Shown piece by piece: positions 1-5,758 of a stretch of DNA of 6,180 bases. The notes under the pieces were generated by a model. It had not been told where the DNA came from. It was given only the letters and a program-made list of their open reading frames with translations, and did not search any database. A program made the translations under genes and the position numbers. Source of the DNA: Elusimicrobiota bacterium (lineage in GTDB: Bacteria; Omnitrophota; Gorgyraeia; Zapsychrales; Fredricksoniimonadaceae); assembly GCA_012514595.1 (NCBI GenBank), contig JAAYZZ010000072.1, positions 1 to 6,180 on the forward strand, given 5' to 3'. Every line of letters begins with the position of its first letter. Position 1 is the first letter of the stretch.

Positions 1-558
1 ATCGTCAACCGGTTCGCGGTGGATGCCGTGACCGCGGCCACTCCTCTGGGCATTGTCAAGGAGGGGATCAAGATGGGCGAACCCGTGTCCCGTCTTGCGA
101 CCAAGGTCCCGGGGCTGTGGGATCTTTTTATCGGGAACCGCGGCGGGTGTCTCGGAGAGACGAGCGTCCTGATGTTGCTGTTGGGATTCCTCTGGCTCTT
201 GTACCGCCGGGTCATCAGCTGGCATATTCCGGTCGTGGTCATGCTCTCGGCCTTTGCCTTCTTTGGCCTGCATGCGTTTTTTGTCCCCGAGGCAACACCC
301 GGGCCAGTCTTCCACCTTTTGACCGGAGGCCTTGTGCTGGGCGCGGTCTTTATGGCCACGGATTATACGACATCTCCCATGACCCAGAAGGGAATGGTGA
401 TCTACTCGATCGCGATCGCGCTTTTGGTCTTTTTGATCCGGATCTTCGGTTCGTACCCGGAGGGTATGTCCTTCGCGATCCTGATCATGAACGCCTTCGT
501 TCCCCTCATCGACAGGGTCTGTAAACCGCATCGTTTCGGGGAGGGGCGCCGTGGCTAA
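1..558 (+). CDS. rnfD: Rnf complex membrane subunit RnfD, C-terminal part (5' end outside the window)
   Basis: RnfD is an integral membrane subunit of the Rnf ferredoxin:NAD+ oxidoreductase and carries a covalently bound FMN. The frame is open from base 1, so the start lies upstream; about 185 C-terminal residues are visible. Visible residues 8-17 read DAVTAATPLG, the phosphoester-FMN attachment motif, with Thr at bases 40-42 the predicted flavin ligand. Most family members have SGAT here, whereas this one has TAAT. Residues 43-55 (FIGNRGGCLGETS) form the conserved family signature. It is followed by several hydrophobic helices, the loop MATDYTTSPMT, and a final segment with RIFGSYPEGMSFAILIMNA. 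These patterns favour RnfD over its homologue NqrB. The TAA stop overlaps the GTG start of rnfG by 8 bases, indicating translational coupling. Flavinylation would need an ApbE-type transferase, which is not in this window. Confidence 0.95.
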   Translation: MVNRFAVDAVTAATPLGIVKEGIKMGEPVSRLATKVPGLWDLFIGNRGGCLGETSVLMLLLGFLWLLYRRVISWHIPVVVMLSAFAFFGLHAFFVPEATPGPVFHLLTGGLVLGAVFMATDYTTSPMTQKGMVIYSIAIALLVFLIRIFGSYPEGMSFAILIMNAFVPLIDRVCKPHRFGEGRRG

Positions 559-1174
559 ACTTGCCTCGACATTTTTCAACATGTTCCTTTCTCTTCTGGT
601 CGTCTCTTCTCTTTCGGCCGGGGCCCTGGGGTTTGTCTATTCCGTGACCCGCAGCACCATCGAGACCTCAAAACTCAAGGAGAAGGCCGATTCGCTTCGG
701 GCCGTTCTTCCGGATTTTGACAACGATCCTCTTTCGGAAAAGATCGAGCTCAATGTTGAGGGGGAAAGGCTTTTGGTCTATTCCGCCAAGAAGGCTGGCC
801 AGGATGTCGGGCTTGCTGTTGAAACGCGGACCCTGAAGGGGTATGCGGGGGAGATCGTGCTGTTGGCGGGGCTTCTTCCCGACGGTAAGATCGTAAATGT
901 CGTGGTCCTGGGGCATAAAGAGACCCCGGGGCTGGGGGCCAAGATCGATCCGGCGCAGTCGCCGTTCCTGAAACAGTTTCAGGGAAGGAACTTTTTGTCC
1001 ACTGTTCCCAGGGTCCGCAAGGACGGGGGGGATGTGGATGCCATCACGGCCGCGACCGTGTCCTCGCGCGCGGTGTGCGATGCGATCCAAAAGGCGTATG
1101 CGGTTTTCAAAGGAGAAGAGCGCCCGGATGGGACCACGCGGGCCACGCCGCGCCGGAAGTGGGGGGCACAATGA
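551..1174 (+). CDS. rnfG: Rnf complex FMN-binding subunit RnfG
   Basis: RnfG is a 207-residue single-pass subunit that carries covalent FMN on the outer face of the membrane and relays electrons within Rnf. One hydrophobic helix lies at about residues 6-30 (FFNMFLSLLVVSSLSAGALG), followed by a soluble FMN-binding domain. The conserved HKETPGLG motif is at residues 122-129. The flavin attachment motif DAITAATVSSRAV starts at residue 163, so Thr169 is the predicted flavin-bearing residue. As in RnfD, the usual SGAT reads TAAT. The GTG start at 551 is chosen because a purine-rich GGGGAGGGG lies just upstream and the helix begins directly after it; the next ATG (residue 11) would cut into the helix. 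The last roughly 20 residues form a basic, low-complexity tail (ERPDGTTRATPRRKWGAQ) whose codons also contain the rnfE ribosome binding site. The stop overlaps the rnfE start as ATGA. Confidence 0.95.
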   Translation: MAKLASTFFNMFLSLLVVSSLSAGALGFVYSVTRSTIETSKLKEKADSLRAVLPDFDNDPLSEKIELNVEGERLLVYSAKKAGQDVGLAVETRTLKGYAGEIVLLAGLLPDGKIVNVVVLGHKETPGLGAKIDPAQSPFLKQFQGRNFLSTVPRVRKDGGDVDAITAATVSSRAVCDAIQKAYAVFKGEERPDGTTRATPRRKWGAQ

Positions 1175-1773
1175 ACCAGGCGCAGAATTTCCTGAAAGGG
1201 ATCCTAAAAGAGAATCCGGTCCTTATTCTTATTTTAGGAACATGCCCGACGCTGGCTGTCACATCGTCAGCCCAGAACGGATTGGGGATGGGGCTGGCGG
1301 CGACCTTTGTCCTTCTGTGCTCGAACGCGGTGATCGCCGCGATCAAGGACCTGGTCCCGGACAAGGTCCGTATTCCCATTTACATCGTTGTTATCGCGGC
1401 TTTTGTGACGATCGTGGACCTGGTCATGGCGGCCTATACGCCGGCGCTTCACAAGACCCTTGGAATTTTTATTCCTCTCATTGTCGTCAACTGCATCATC
1501 CTTGGCCGGGCCGAGGCCTTCGCCGCGCGGAACGATGTCCTGTCCTCCGTCGTGGATGGGGCCGGGATGGGGGTCGGGTTCACGCTCGCCCTGACAGTCC
1601 TGGGTGCCATTCGCGAGGCGCTGGGGAGCGGGGCGGTCTTCGGACAGAAGTTCCTCGCGGGGGACGGGATCCTTTTGTTCGTTCTTCCACCGGGGGCCTT
1701 CATCTGCTTCGCATTCATGATCGCGGCTGTCAATGCCTTGAACAGGGCCATGGCCGCGAAAGGAAAGAGGTGA
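1171..1773 (+). CDS. rnfE: Rnf complex membrane subunit RnfE
   Basis: This is a 200-residue polytopic subunit homologous to NqrD. Together with RnfA it forms the pseudo-symmetric membrane core of Rnf. In solved Nqr/Rnf structures, two cysteines from each partner ligate a [2Fe-2S] cluster in the middle of the membrane. Both expected cysteines are present: Cys25 in LGTCPTLAVT and Cys108 in VVNCIILGRAEAFA. LGTCPTLAVT matches RnfE rather than NqrD, which supports Rnf over Nqr. Six hydrophobic segments span most of the chain, and the C-terminus is basic (AAKGKR). An in-frame ATG-initiated reading extends to 1075, but the ATG at 1171 is preferred. It gives the family length, places Cys25 correctly, has a G-rich site (GTGGGGGG) upstream and overlaps the rnfG stop as ATGA. 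A strong hairpin lies within its codons 11-23 (see the repeat entry). Confidence 0.96.
   Translation: MNQAQNFLKGILKENPVLILILGTCPTLAVTSSAQNGLGMGLAATFVLLCSNAVIAAIKDLVPDKVRIPIYIVVIAAFVTIVDLVMAAYTPALHKTLGIFIPLIVVNCIILGRAEAFAARNDVLSSVVDGAGMGVGFTLALTVLGAIREALGSGAVFGQKFLAGDGILLFVLPPGAFICFAFMIAAVNALNRAMAAKGKR
1202..1239 (+). repeat. Imperfect inverted repeat (hairpin) inside the 5' coding part of rnfE
   Basis: Bases 1202-1209 (TCCTAAAA) pair exactly with 1232-1239 (TTTTAGGA). Past a single bulged A (1231) and a G-U pair (1210 with 1230), bases 1211-1215 (AGAAT) pair with 1225-1229 (ATTCT). This leaves a 9-base loop, CCGGTCCTT. The whole stem has 13 Watson-Crick pairs and one wobble pair. It starts 31 bases after the first base of the rnfE start codon. 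It uses AT-rich codons (CTA, AAA, TTA, GGA) in a gene run that otherwise prefers G- or C-ending codons. The pairing is seen directly; any role in translation, RNA stability or transcription pausing is inference. There is no T-run after it, so it does not look like an intrinsic terminator. Confidence 0.6.
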
Positions 1774-1777
1774 TCGC

Positions 1778-2353
1778 ATGGAATACGTTCTGATCATCAT
1801 TTCCGCGGTCTTCGTCAACAATATCGTGCTCACGCGCTTCCTGGGCATCTGTCCGTTCCTGGGCGTCTCGAACAAGTTCTCCAACGCCTTCGGGATGTCC
1901 GGTGGTGTTCTTTTTGTCATGACGCTCGCCACCGTCGTGACGTATCTTATTAACCAGTATGTCCTGGCCCCTTTGGGCCTCGGGTTCCTGCAGACGGTCA
2001 TCTACATCCTGGTCATTGCCGCGCTCGTCCAGATGGTGGAGATCGTTCTCAAGAAGGTGAGCCCGGCGCTTTACCGTGCCTTGGGCGTTTATTTGCCGCT
2101 CATAACGACGAACTGCACGATCCTGGGCGTGGCGATCCTTGTCATTCAGAACAATATGAATCTCGCCGAGAGCATCGTGTTCGCGATCGCTAACGGGCTC
2201 GGGTTCTCGTTCGCGTTGGTCCTTTTTGCGGGACTCCGGGAGCAGATGGCCCTTTCGGATATTCCCGAGGGGCTCAAAGGGGCCCCGATCGCCCTGATCA
2301 CGGCCGGACTCTTGTCCATGGCCTTCATGGGGTTTGCGGGGATCGTGAAGTAG
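1778..2353 (+). CDS. rnfA: Rnf complex membrane subunit RnfA
   Basis: This is a 191-residue polytopic subunit homologous to NqrE and the partner of RnfE in the membrane [2Fe-2S] core. The N-terminal signature ISAVFVNNIVLTRFLGICPF is characteristic of RnfA; NqrE has GMCTFLAVS at the equivalent place. Cluster cysteines are Cys25 (GICPFLGVS) and Cys113 (TTNCTILGVA). Six transmembrane helices are apparent, and the length is typical. The ATG at 1778 follows the rnfE stop by 4 bases, with AGGAAAGAGG as ribosome binding site. In proteobacterial rnfABCDGE operons rnfA is first, and in clostridial rnfCDGEAB operons rnfB follows it. Here a flavoprotein gene follows instead, which points to a BCDGEA-like order with rnfB upstream of this window. 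Confidence 0.96.
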   Translation: MEYVLIIISAVFVNNIVLTRFLGICPFLGVSNKFSNAFGMSGGVLFVMTLATVVTYLINQYVLAPLGLGFLQTVIYILVIAALVQMVEIVLKKVSPALYRALGVYLPLITTNCTILGVAILVIQNNMNLAESIVFAIANGLGFSFALVLFAGLREQMALSDIPEGLKGAPIALITAGLLSMAFMGFAGIVK

Positions 2354-2357
2354 GAGG
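2352..2357 (+). promoter_or_regulatory. Shine-Dalgarno of the flavoprotein gene, overlapping the rnfA stop codon
   Basis: The perfect AGGAGG uses the last two bases of the rnfA TAG stop (2351-2353) and lies 4 bases before the ATG at 2362. Ribosomes finishing rnfA would cover this site, so the two genes are probably translationally coupled. This is the main evidence that the flavoprotein belongs to the rnf transcript. Confidence 0.7.
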
Positions 2358-2361
2358 GCAG

Positions 2362-2946
2362 ATGAAAGTCGGTATTGTCTTTCACAGTGTTTGCGGGAAT
2401 ACCTATCTGATGGCCAGGGCCTTTGAGAAGGCGCTGACAGATCTGGGGCACTCGGTGATCCTTTCTCGTGTCGCCGATCCTGCCTGGGTCGAGAAACAGG
2501 ATGTGCCTGACGGGGCCCGTGTTGTTCTTCGTGAGATGCAGGAGGTCTCTCTTGCCTCTCCCGATCTCCTTTTGGATCGCGATCTTGTTCTTATGGGGTC
2601 CCCGACGTATTTCGGGAATGTCTCGGCCCAGATGAAGACGTTCATGGATTCGACCGGGGGTCTCTGGGTCCGGGGAAAGCTGATTGGAAAGACATCCGCG
2701 GCCTTTGTCTCTGCCGGGAACGCCGAGGGCGGGGGGGATCTTTGCCTGCAGGCGATCCATACCTATGCCCGGTATATGGGTATGGCCGTGGTCCCTGCGC
2801 CCGTTTCCCTTGTTCCAGGAGAGAATTGGCCGGCGCTGGGGGTGATCCAGTATTCGAACGGAAAATATGGCGAGACGCTTGACCCTAAAGTGGCCCGGGC
2901 GATCACGAATTTTTCCGCACATCTCTCGCGTATCGGGAGGGGGTAG
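2362..2946 (+). CDS. WrbA/flavodoxin-family FMN-dependent oxidoreductase
   Basis: This 194-residue cytosolic protein has the flavodoxin fold, with no signal peptide or membrane segment. The N-terminal beta strand and phosphate-binding loop read MKVGIVFHSVCGNT, with the loop at residues 8-14. The FMN-ring loop GSPTYFGN is at residues 79-86. It is followed by QMKTFMDSTGGLW (90-102), which closely matches the WrbA-type NAD(P)H:quinone oxidoreductase pattern (PTRFGN...QMxxFLDxTGGLW). Residues GKTSAAFVSAGNAEGG continue the WrbA-like core. The C-terminus lacks the usual WrbA GASTI segment, so it is a family relative and I assign no symbol. A two-electron NAD(P)H:quinone or flavin reductase, or an electron carrier, are both possible. 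The gene starts 8 bases after rnfA and is probably cotranscribed with it, so it may exchange electrons with the same redox pool. Cys11 replaces the more usual Thr or small residue in the phosphate loop. Confidence 0.82.
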   Translation: MKVGIVFHSVCGNTYLMARAFEKALTDLGHSVILSRVADPAWVEKQDVPDGARVVLREMQEVSLASPDLLLDRDLVLMGSPTYFGNVSAQMKTFMDSTGGLWVRGKLIGKTSAAFVSAGNAEGGGDLCLQAIHTYARYMGMAVVPAPVSLVPGENWPALGVIQYSNGKYGETLDPKVARAITNFSAHLSRIGRG

Positions 2947-2966
2947 TCCCTTGGGAGAGAAAGACT

Positions 2967-2994
2967 TTGCCAATCCTGAAGTGCAGCGCATAAT
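2967..2994 (+). promoter_or_regulatory. Predicted sigma70-type promoter upstream of the PilZ gene
   Basis: TTGCCA (2967-2972, five of six matches to TTGACA) is separated by 16 bases from CATAAT (2989-2994, five of six to TATAAT). This lies in the 68-base gap after the flavoprotein gene, the most AT-rich short stretch there. Transcription would begin near 3001, leaving a very short leader before AAGGAG (3004-3009) and the ATG at 3015. No intrinsic terminator was seen before it, so rnf read-through is also possible. It is a prediction from sequence only. Confidence 0.45.
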
Positions 2995-3014
2995 AAACAC
3001 GTGAAGGAGCGCTG

Positions 3015-3497
3015 ATGACCCCAGACCCGCAGGACAAAAGACTGCACGAACGGTTCGACACCACGGTCCAGGTCCATTTCACTCTTCCCTATGATTTTCG
3101 GACCGAGGTCGACTTTACTCTTGAGAGGGAGCGTTCTGTTCATCCTCTTCCCAAACATATCGGATTCTCCCGGAACATCTCCGTGAAAGGTTTGTGCTTT
3201 GAGTCCGACCAGAAGATAGAGCCCGGTCAGTCGTTGTGGCTGGAATTGCATCTGCCGCACGATCAAAATGTCATCTATATGCAGGCGGAGTCCCGATGGT
3301 CGGACCTGATTTCTCCCCCTGAAGCGGATCGAAAGACATTCCTCACGGGGGCCGAGGTCAAGCTGGTTGACGGGGAGCAGGTGGATACGACCGTTTATTT
3401 TGACGAGAAGTATCATGTGATGTGGAGTCAGCTTTTGGAGCGTGTTCTCGGTGGGTTCGCGAAAGCCTGCAAAAAAAGGTCCCCCGAGAGGTCTTAG
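3015..3497 (+). CDS. Single-domain PilZ protein, predicted c-di-GMP receptor
   Basis: This 160-residue soluble protein has one recognisable domain. Both c-di-GMP-binding motifs of PilZ are intact: RxxxR as R9-L-H-E-R13 and NxSxxG as N54-I-S56-V-K-G59. They are followed by the beta-barrel strands (LCFESDQKIEPGQSLWLEL, then a strand with YMQAESRW). The stretch between the motifs (residues 14-53) is charged and looks rather long for the family. After the barrel, residues from about 120 contain a helix (YHVMWSQLLERVLGGFAKAC) and end in a basic tail (KKRSPERS). Such stand-alone PilZ proteins act as effectors of motility, adhesion or polysaccharide production in response to c-di-GMP. The partner cannot be read from the sequence. 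The ATG at 3015 has AAGGAG 5 bases upstream and its own likely promoter. An A7 run (3471-3477) lies near the end of the gene. Confidence 0.85.
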   Translation: MTPDPQDKRLHERFDTTVQVHFTLPYDFRTEVDFTLERERSVHPLPKHIGFSRNISVKGLCFESDQKIEPGQSLWLELHLPHDQNVIYMQAESRWSDLISPPEADRKTFLTGAEVKLVDGEQVDTTVYFDEKYHVMWSQLLERVLGGFAKACKKRSPERS

Positions 3498-3607
3498 CCT
3501 TTCTTCACTGTTCGCCTGCTCCTTTGAAGAGGCCGAGCGGTGTTCCCAGAGCACCTTCCGGTCTCATCTGCAGGCCTTCAGGAAAAAAAGAATATTACGG
3601 AGACCGT
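3498..3607 (+). other. Non-coding gap before nox
   Basis: This 110-base spacer sits between the PilZ stop and the nox start. It is GC-rich in its first two thirds. An A7 tract and AT-rich bases (about 3583-3597) lie just before the ribosome binding site GGAG (3599-3602). I see no convincing -35/-10 pair, no terminator with a T-run and no riboswitch that I recognise. The nox frame stays open across the gap, back to 3422, but the translated residues resemble nothing in the oxidase family. Confidence 0.6.
3559..3606 (+). promoter_or_regulatory. nox: Inverted repeat that could sequester the nox ribosome binding site
   Basis: CGGTCTC (3559-3565) is the exact reverse complement of GAGACCG (3600-3606). 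The right arm contains most of the GGAG ribosome binding site (3599-3602) and ends one base before the nox ATG at 3608. If formed in the mRNA, the 7-pair stem with a 34-base loop would hide the site. The pairing is seen; regulation is inference, and a 7-base match could be chance. Confidence 0.35.
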
Positions 3608-4978
3608 ATGAAGATCATTGTTGTGGGGATCAATCACGCCGGGACATCCGCGCTCCGCACCCTTCTTGCCCAGAACGGGGCGCATGAGGTCGTGGCCTAT
3701 GACCGCAACGACAACATCTCTTTTCTCGGTTGCGGCATTGCGCTTACCGTCGGAGGAGTTGTCAAGGATGTGCAGGACCTTTTTTACTGCACGCCGTTAA
3801 AACTGGAGAAGAAGGGGGCCAGGGTCCTCATGCAGCATGAGGTGATCGCGATCGATCCGGGGAAAAAGACCGTGACGGTCCGGAACCTTGCAACGGGTGC
3901 GCTGTTCGATGACAACTACGACAAGCTCATCTACGCGGCCGGATCCTGGCCCGTTGATGTCCCCGGCATCCCGAAGGAAAAGAAAGACCTTAAGAATATT
4001 GAGATCTGCAAGCTGTTCCAGCATGCGCAGGAATTGATCCGCAAGGCGGATGACCCTGTGGTGCGGAGCGTGGCGGTGGTGGGCGCGGGTTACATCGGGA
4101 TCGAGCTGGCCGAGGCCTATCACCAGAAGGGCAAGAAGGTCACGCTTATTGATTTTGAACAAAGGATCCTGCCACGGTATTTTGATACCGAGTTCACGGA
4201 TGTTCTCCAGGCCGACATGAGAAAGGCGGGGGTCGTGCTCGCCCTGGGCCAGAAGGTTGTGGATTTCGAAGGCCGGGACGGGAAGGTCGTGCGTGTTGTC
4301 ACGGACAAGGGGGGCTATGATGCGGACCTTGTCATCATCTGCATTGGCTTTCGTCCGAATACGGAACTGCTCCCTGCGGCGCACAAGACGTCGAACGGGG
4401 CCCTGATCGTCGATGAATATATGAGGACCAGCCTTCCCGACATTTACGCGATCGGGGATGCGGTCGCCATGCGGCATGCGGCCCTCGGTGTTCCGGTGCA
4501 GATCGCGCTGGCCACCAATGCGGTCAAGTCGGGGATCGTGGCGGCGAGCCACATCAACGGGAACGAAGCCGTCAGGGTCGAGAGCGTGGCAGGGACGAAC
4601 GCGATCTGCGTCTTTGAGAACAAATTGGCGAGCACGGGTTTGAGCGAGGACTTTGCCCGTCATCTCAAGATCGACGCGGGCTCGAGTTATATCGAGGACA
4701 ACGACAGGCCGGAGTTCATGGAGACCTTCGGGCGCACACGCATCAAGCTCGTCTACGATAAGAAGACCCTCCGTCTTTTGGGGGCCCAGATCGGGTCCTA
4801 CGGCGAGGCGAACCACAGCGAGGTCATCTTCTACCTGGCGCTTGCGATCCAGAAGCGGATGACGCTTCTCGACATCGCCTTCACGGATGTCTATTTTCTG
4901 CCCCACTTCAACAAGCCGTTCAATTTTGTCCTCACGGCGATCATGCAGGCCATCGGCCTTGATTATTACAAGGAGTAA
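3608..4978 (+). CDS. nox: NADH oxidase, Cys42-type flavoprotein disulfide reductase family (probably water-forming)
   Basis: This 456-residue cytosolic FAD enzyme is predicted to oxidise NADH with O2, giving water. The start MKIIVVGINHAGTSA provides the FAD-binding Rossmann strand and His10. SFLGCGIAL places the single redox cysteine at Cys42, the residue that forms Cys-sulfenic acid in enterococcal and streptococcal NADH oxidase/peroxidase. The NAD-binding motif GAGYIG is at residues 159-164 with downstream DFEQRILPRYFD. The second FAD motif AIGD is at 281-284, and the C-terminal dimerisation domain runs from about 325 to the end. The SFLGCGIAL context fits NADH oxidase better than CoA-disulfide reductase (usually NCGLPY), although NADH peroxidase or CoA-disulfide reductase activity cannot be excluded. 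No rhodanese domain is fused. An in-frame reading reaches further upstream, but ATG 3608 sets the family-correct His10/Cys42 numbering and has GGAG 5 bases before it. The exonuclease gene follows after 9 bases. Confidence 0.88.
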   Translation: MKIIVVGINHAGTSALRTLLAQNGAHEVVAYDRNDNISFLGCGIALTVGGVVKDVQDLFYCTPLKLEKKGARVLMQHEVIAIDPGKKTVTVRNLATGALFDDNYDKLIYAAGSWPVDVPGIPKEKKDLKNIEICKLFQHAQELIRKADDPVVRSVAVVGAGYIGIELAEAYHQKGKKVTLIDFEQRILPRYFDTEFTDVLQADMRKAGVVLALGQKVVDFEGRDGKVVRVVTDKGGYDADLVIICIGFRPNTELLPAAHKTSNGALIVDEYMRTSLPDIYAIGDAVAMRHAALGVPVQIALATNAVKSGIVAASHINGNEAVRVESVAGTNAICVFENKLASTGLSEDFARHLKIDAGSSYIEDNDRPEFMETFGRTRIKLVYDKKTLRLLGAQIGSYGEANHSEVIFYLALAIQKRMTLLDIAFTDVYFLPHFNKPFNFVLTAIMQAIGLDYYKE

Positions 4979-4987
4979 GGGAGGCGG

Positions 4988-5752
4988 ATGCGGCTCATCA
5001 GCTGGAATGTCAACGGGATCCGGGCAGTTGAAAAGAAAGGGTTCCTCGAGTGGTTTCATCGGGAGGCGCCGGATATCCTGTGTCTTCAGGAGACCAAGGC
5101 CGAGGAGGGTCAGCTCTCCGATGTGCTAAAGAATGTTCCGGGGTATCGTTCCTTCTGGTGTTCCGCCGAGAAGAAGGGCTACAGCGGGGTCGCCGTCTAT
5201 TCCCGTCGGGATCCGGTCTCTGTGGAGTATGGTCTTGGAAAGAAGGAATTCGACTCCGAAGGGCGGACCCTTGTTCTCGATTACAGGGACTTTGTTCTGT
5301 TCAATATCTATTTTCCCAATGGCGGGGCCGGCAACAAGAGGGTCCCGTTCAAGATGGCGTTCTATGCGTTCTTTCAGAAGAAGGTCGAGGAACTCCGCAA
5401 GGCCGGCAGACATGTCGTGATCTGCGGGGACGTGAACACGGCCCACACCGAGATCGACCTCGCGCGTCCCCGGGAGAACTCGAAGAACACCGGATTTCTG
5501 CCCGAGGAGCGGGCGTGGGTCACGTCCTTCCTCGAGGCCGGTTATGTGGACACCTTCCGTCATTTCTGTAAAGAACCGGGCCACTATTCCTGGTGGGATT
5601 ATAAGACAGGGGCCCGGGCCAGAGACGTCGGCTGGAGGATCGATTACTTTTTTGTTGATAAGGGATCCCTTCCCCGGATCAGGAAGGCGTTTATTCTAAA
5701 GGATGTCCCGGGATCGGATCACTGCCCTGTCGGGATCGATCTGGCGATTTGA
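4988..5752 (+). CDS. xth: Exonuclease III-family AP endonuclease
   Basis: This 254-residue enzyme of the endonuclease/exonuclease/phosphatase fold cuts DNA at abasic sites and removes blocked 3' ends in base excision repair. All expected active-site elements are present: Asn7 (SWNVNGIRA), metal ligand Glu35 (LQETK), Tyr108 (NIYFPNG), Asp148 and Asn150 (GDVNTAH), Asp219 (WRIDYFFV), and the Asp244-His245 pair (SDHCP). The segment DLARPRENSKNTGFLPEERAW is also characteristic of the ExoA/XthA group. Length is typical and the gene is complete. The ATG at 4988 follows the nox stop by 9 bases with a purine-rich AGGGAGG site just upstream, so cotranscription with nox is likely. Pairing an oxygen-consuming enzyme with repair of oxidative DNA damage makes sense, but the functional link is inferred from position only. 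Confidence 0.95.
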   Translation: MRLISWNVNGIRAVEKKGFLEWFHREAPDILCLQETKAEEGQLSDVLKNVPGYRSFWCSAEKKGYSGVAVYSRRDPVSVEYGLGKKEFDSEGRTLVLDYRDFVLFNIYFPNGGAGNKRVPFKMAFYAFFQKKVEELRKAGRHVVICGDVNTAHTEIDLARPRENSKNTGFLPEERAWVTSFLEAGYVDTFRHFCKEPGHYSWWDYKTGARARDVGWRIDYFFVDKGSLPRIRKAFILKDVPGSDHCPVGIDLAI

Positions 5753-5758
5753 GGGGAT

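Noticed and set aside
407..420. Palindromic CGATCGCG-type run and frequent GATC sites across the window
   Set aside because: They arise mostly from Ile (ATC) codons preceded by G-ending codons and from Ile-Ala repeats in membrane helices. Similar pieces recur throughout the genes without a pattern.
1032..1793. 253-codon plus-strand frame across rnfG and rnfE
   Set aside because: It lies out of frame with two clear Rnf subunits, and its translation is Arg/Gly/Pro-rich with no motif.
1267..2001. 244-codon minus-strand frame over rnfE and rnfA
   Set aside because: It is antisense to two conserved membrane proteins, and its composition is typical of a reverse-complement shadow.
1..2353. Na+-translocating Nqr instead of Rnf (nqrBCDE has the equivalent order)
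   Set aside because: The signatures LGTCPTLAVT (RnfE) and GICPFLGVS with VNNIVLTRF (RnfA) fit Rnf. No nqrF follows the last subunit.
2922..2960. Possible terminator after the flavoprotein gene (TCTCTC pairing with GAGAGA, with an inner GGGA/TCCC)
   Set aside because: The stems are short and interrupted, and no T-run follows, so it does not qualify as an intrinsic terminator.
3422..3607. N-terminal extension of the NADH oxidase to an upstream ATG
   Set aside because: It overlaps the PilZ gene and has no family similarity. The ATG at 3608 gives correct His10 and Cys42 positions and has a ribosome binding site.
3797..5059. 420-codon open frame on the minus strand, antisense to nox
   Set aside because: It is a shadow of the strongly G/C-ending codon use of nox. 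The protein is low-complexity and charged with no recognisable domain, and nox itself has all family motifs.
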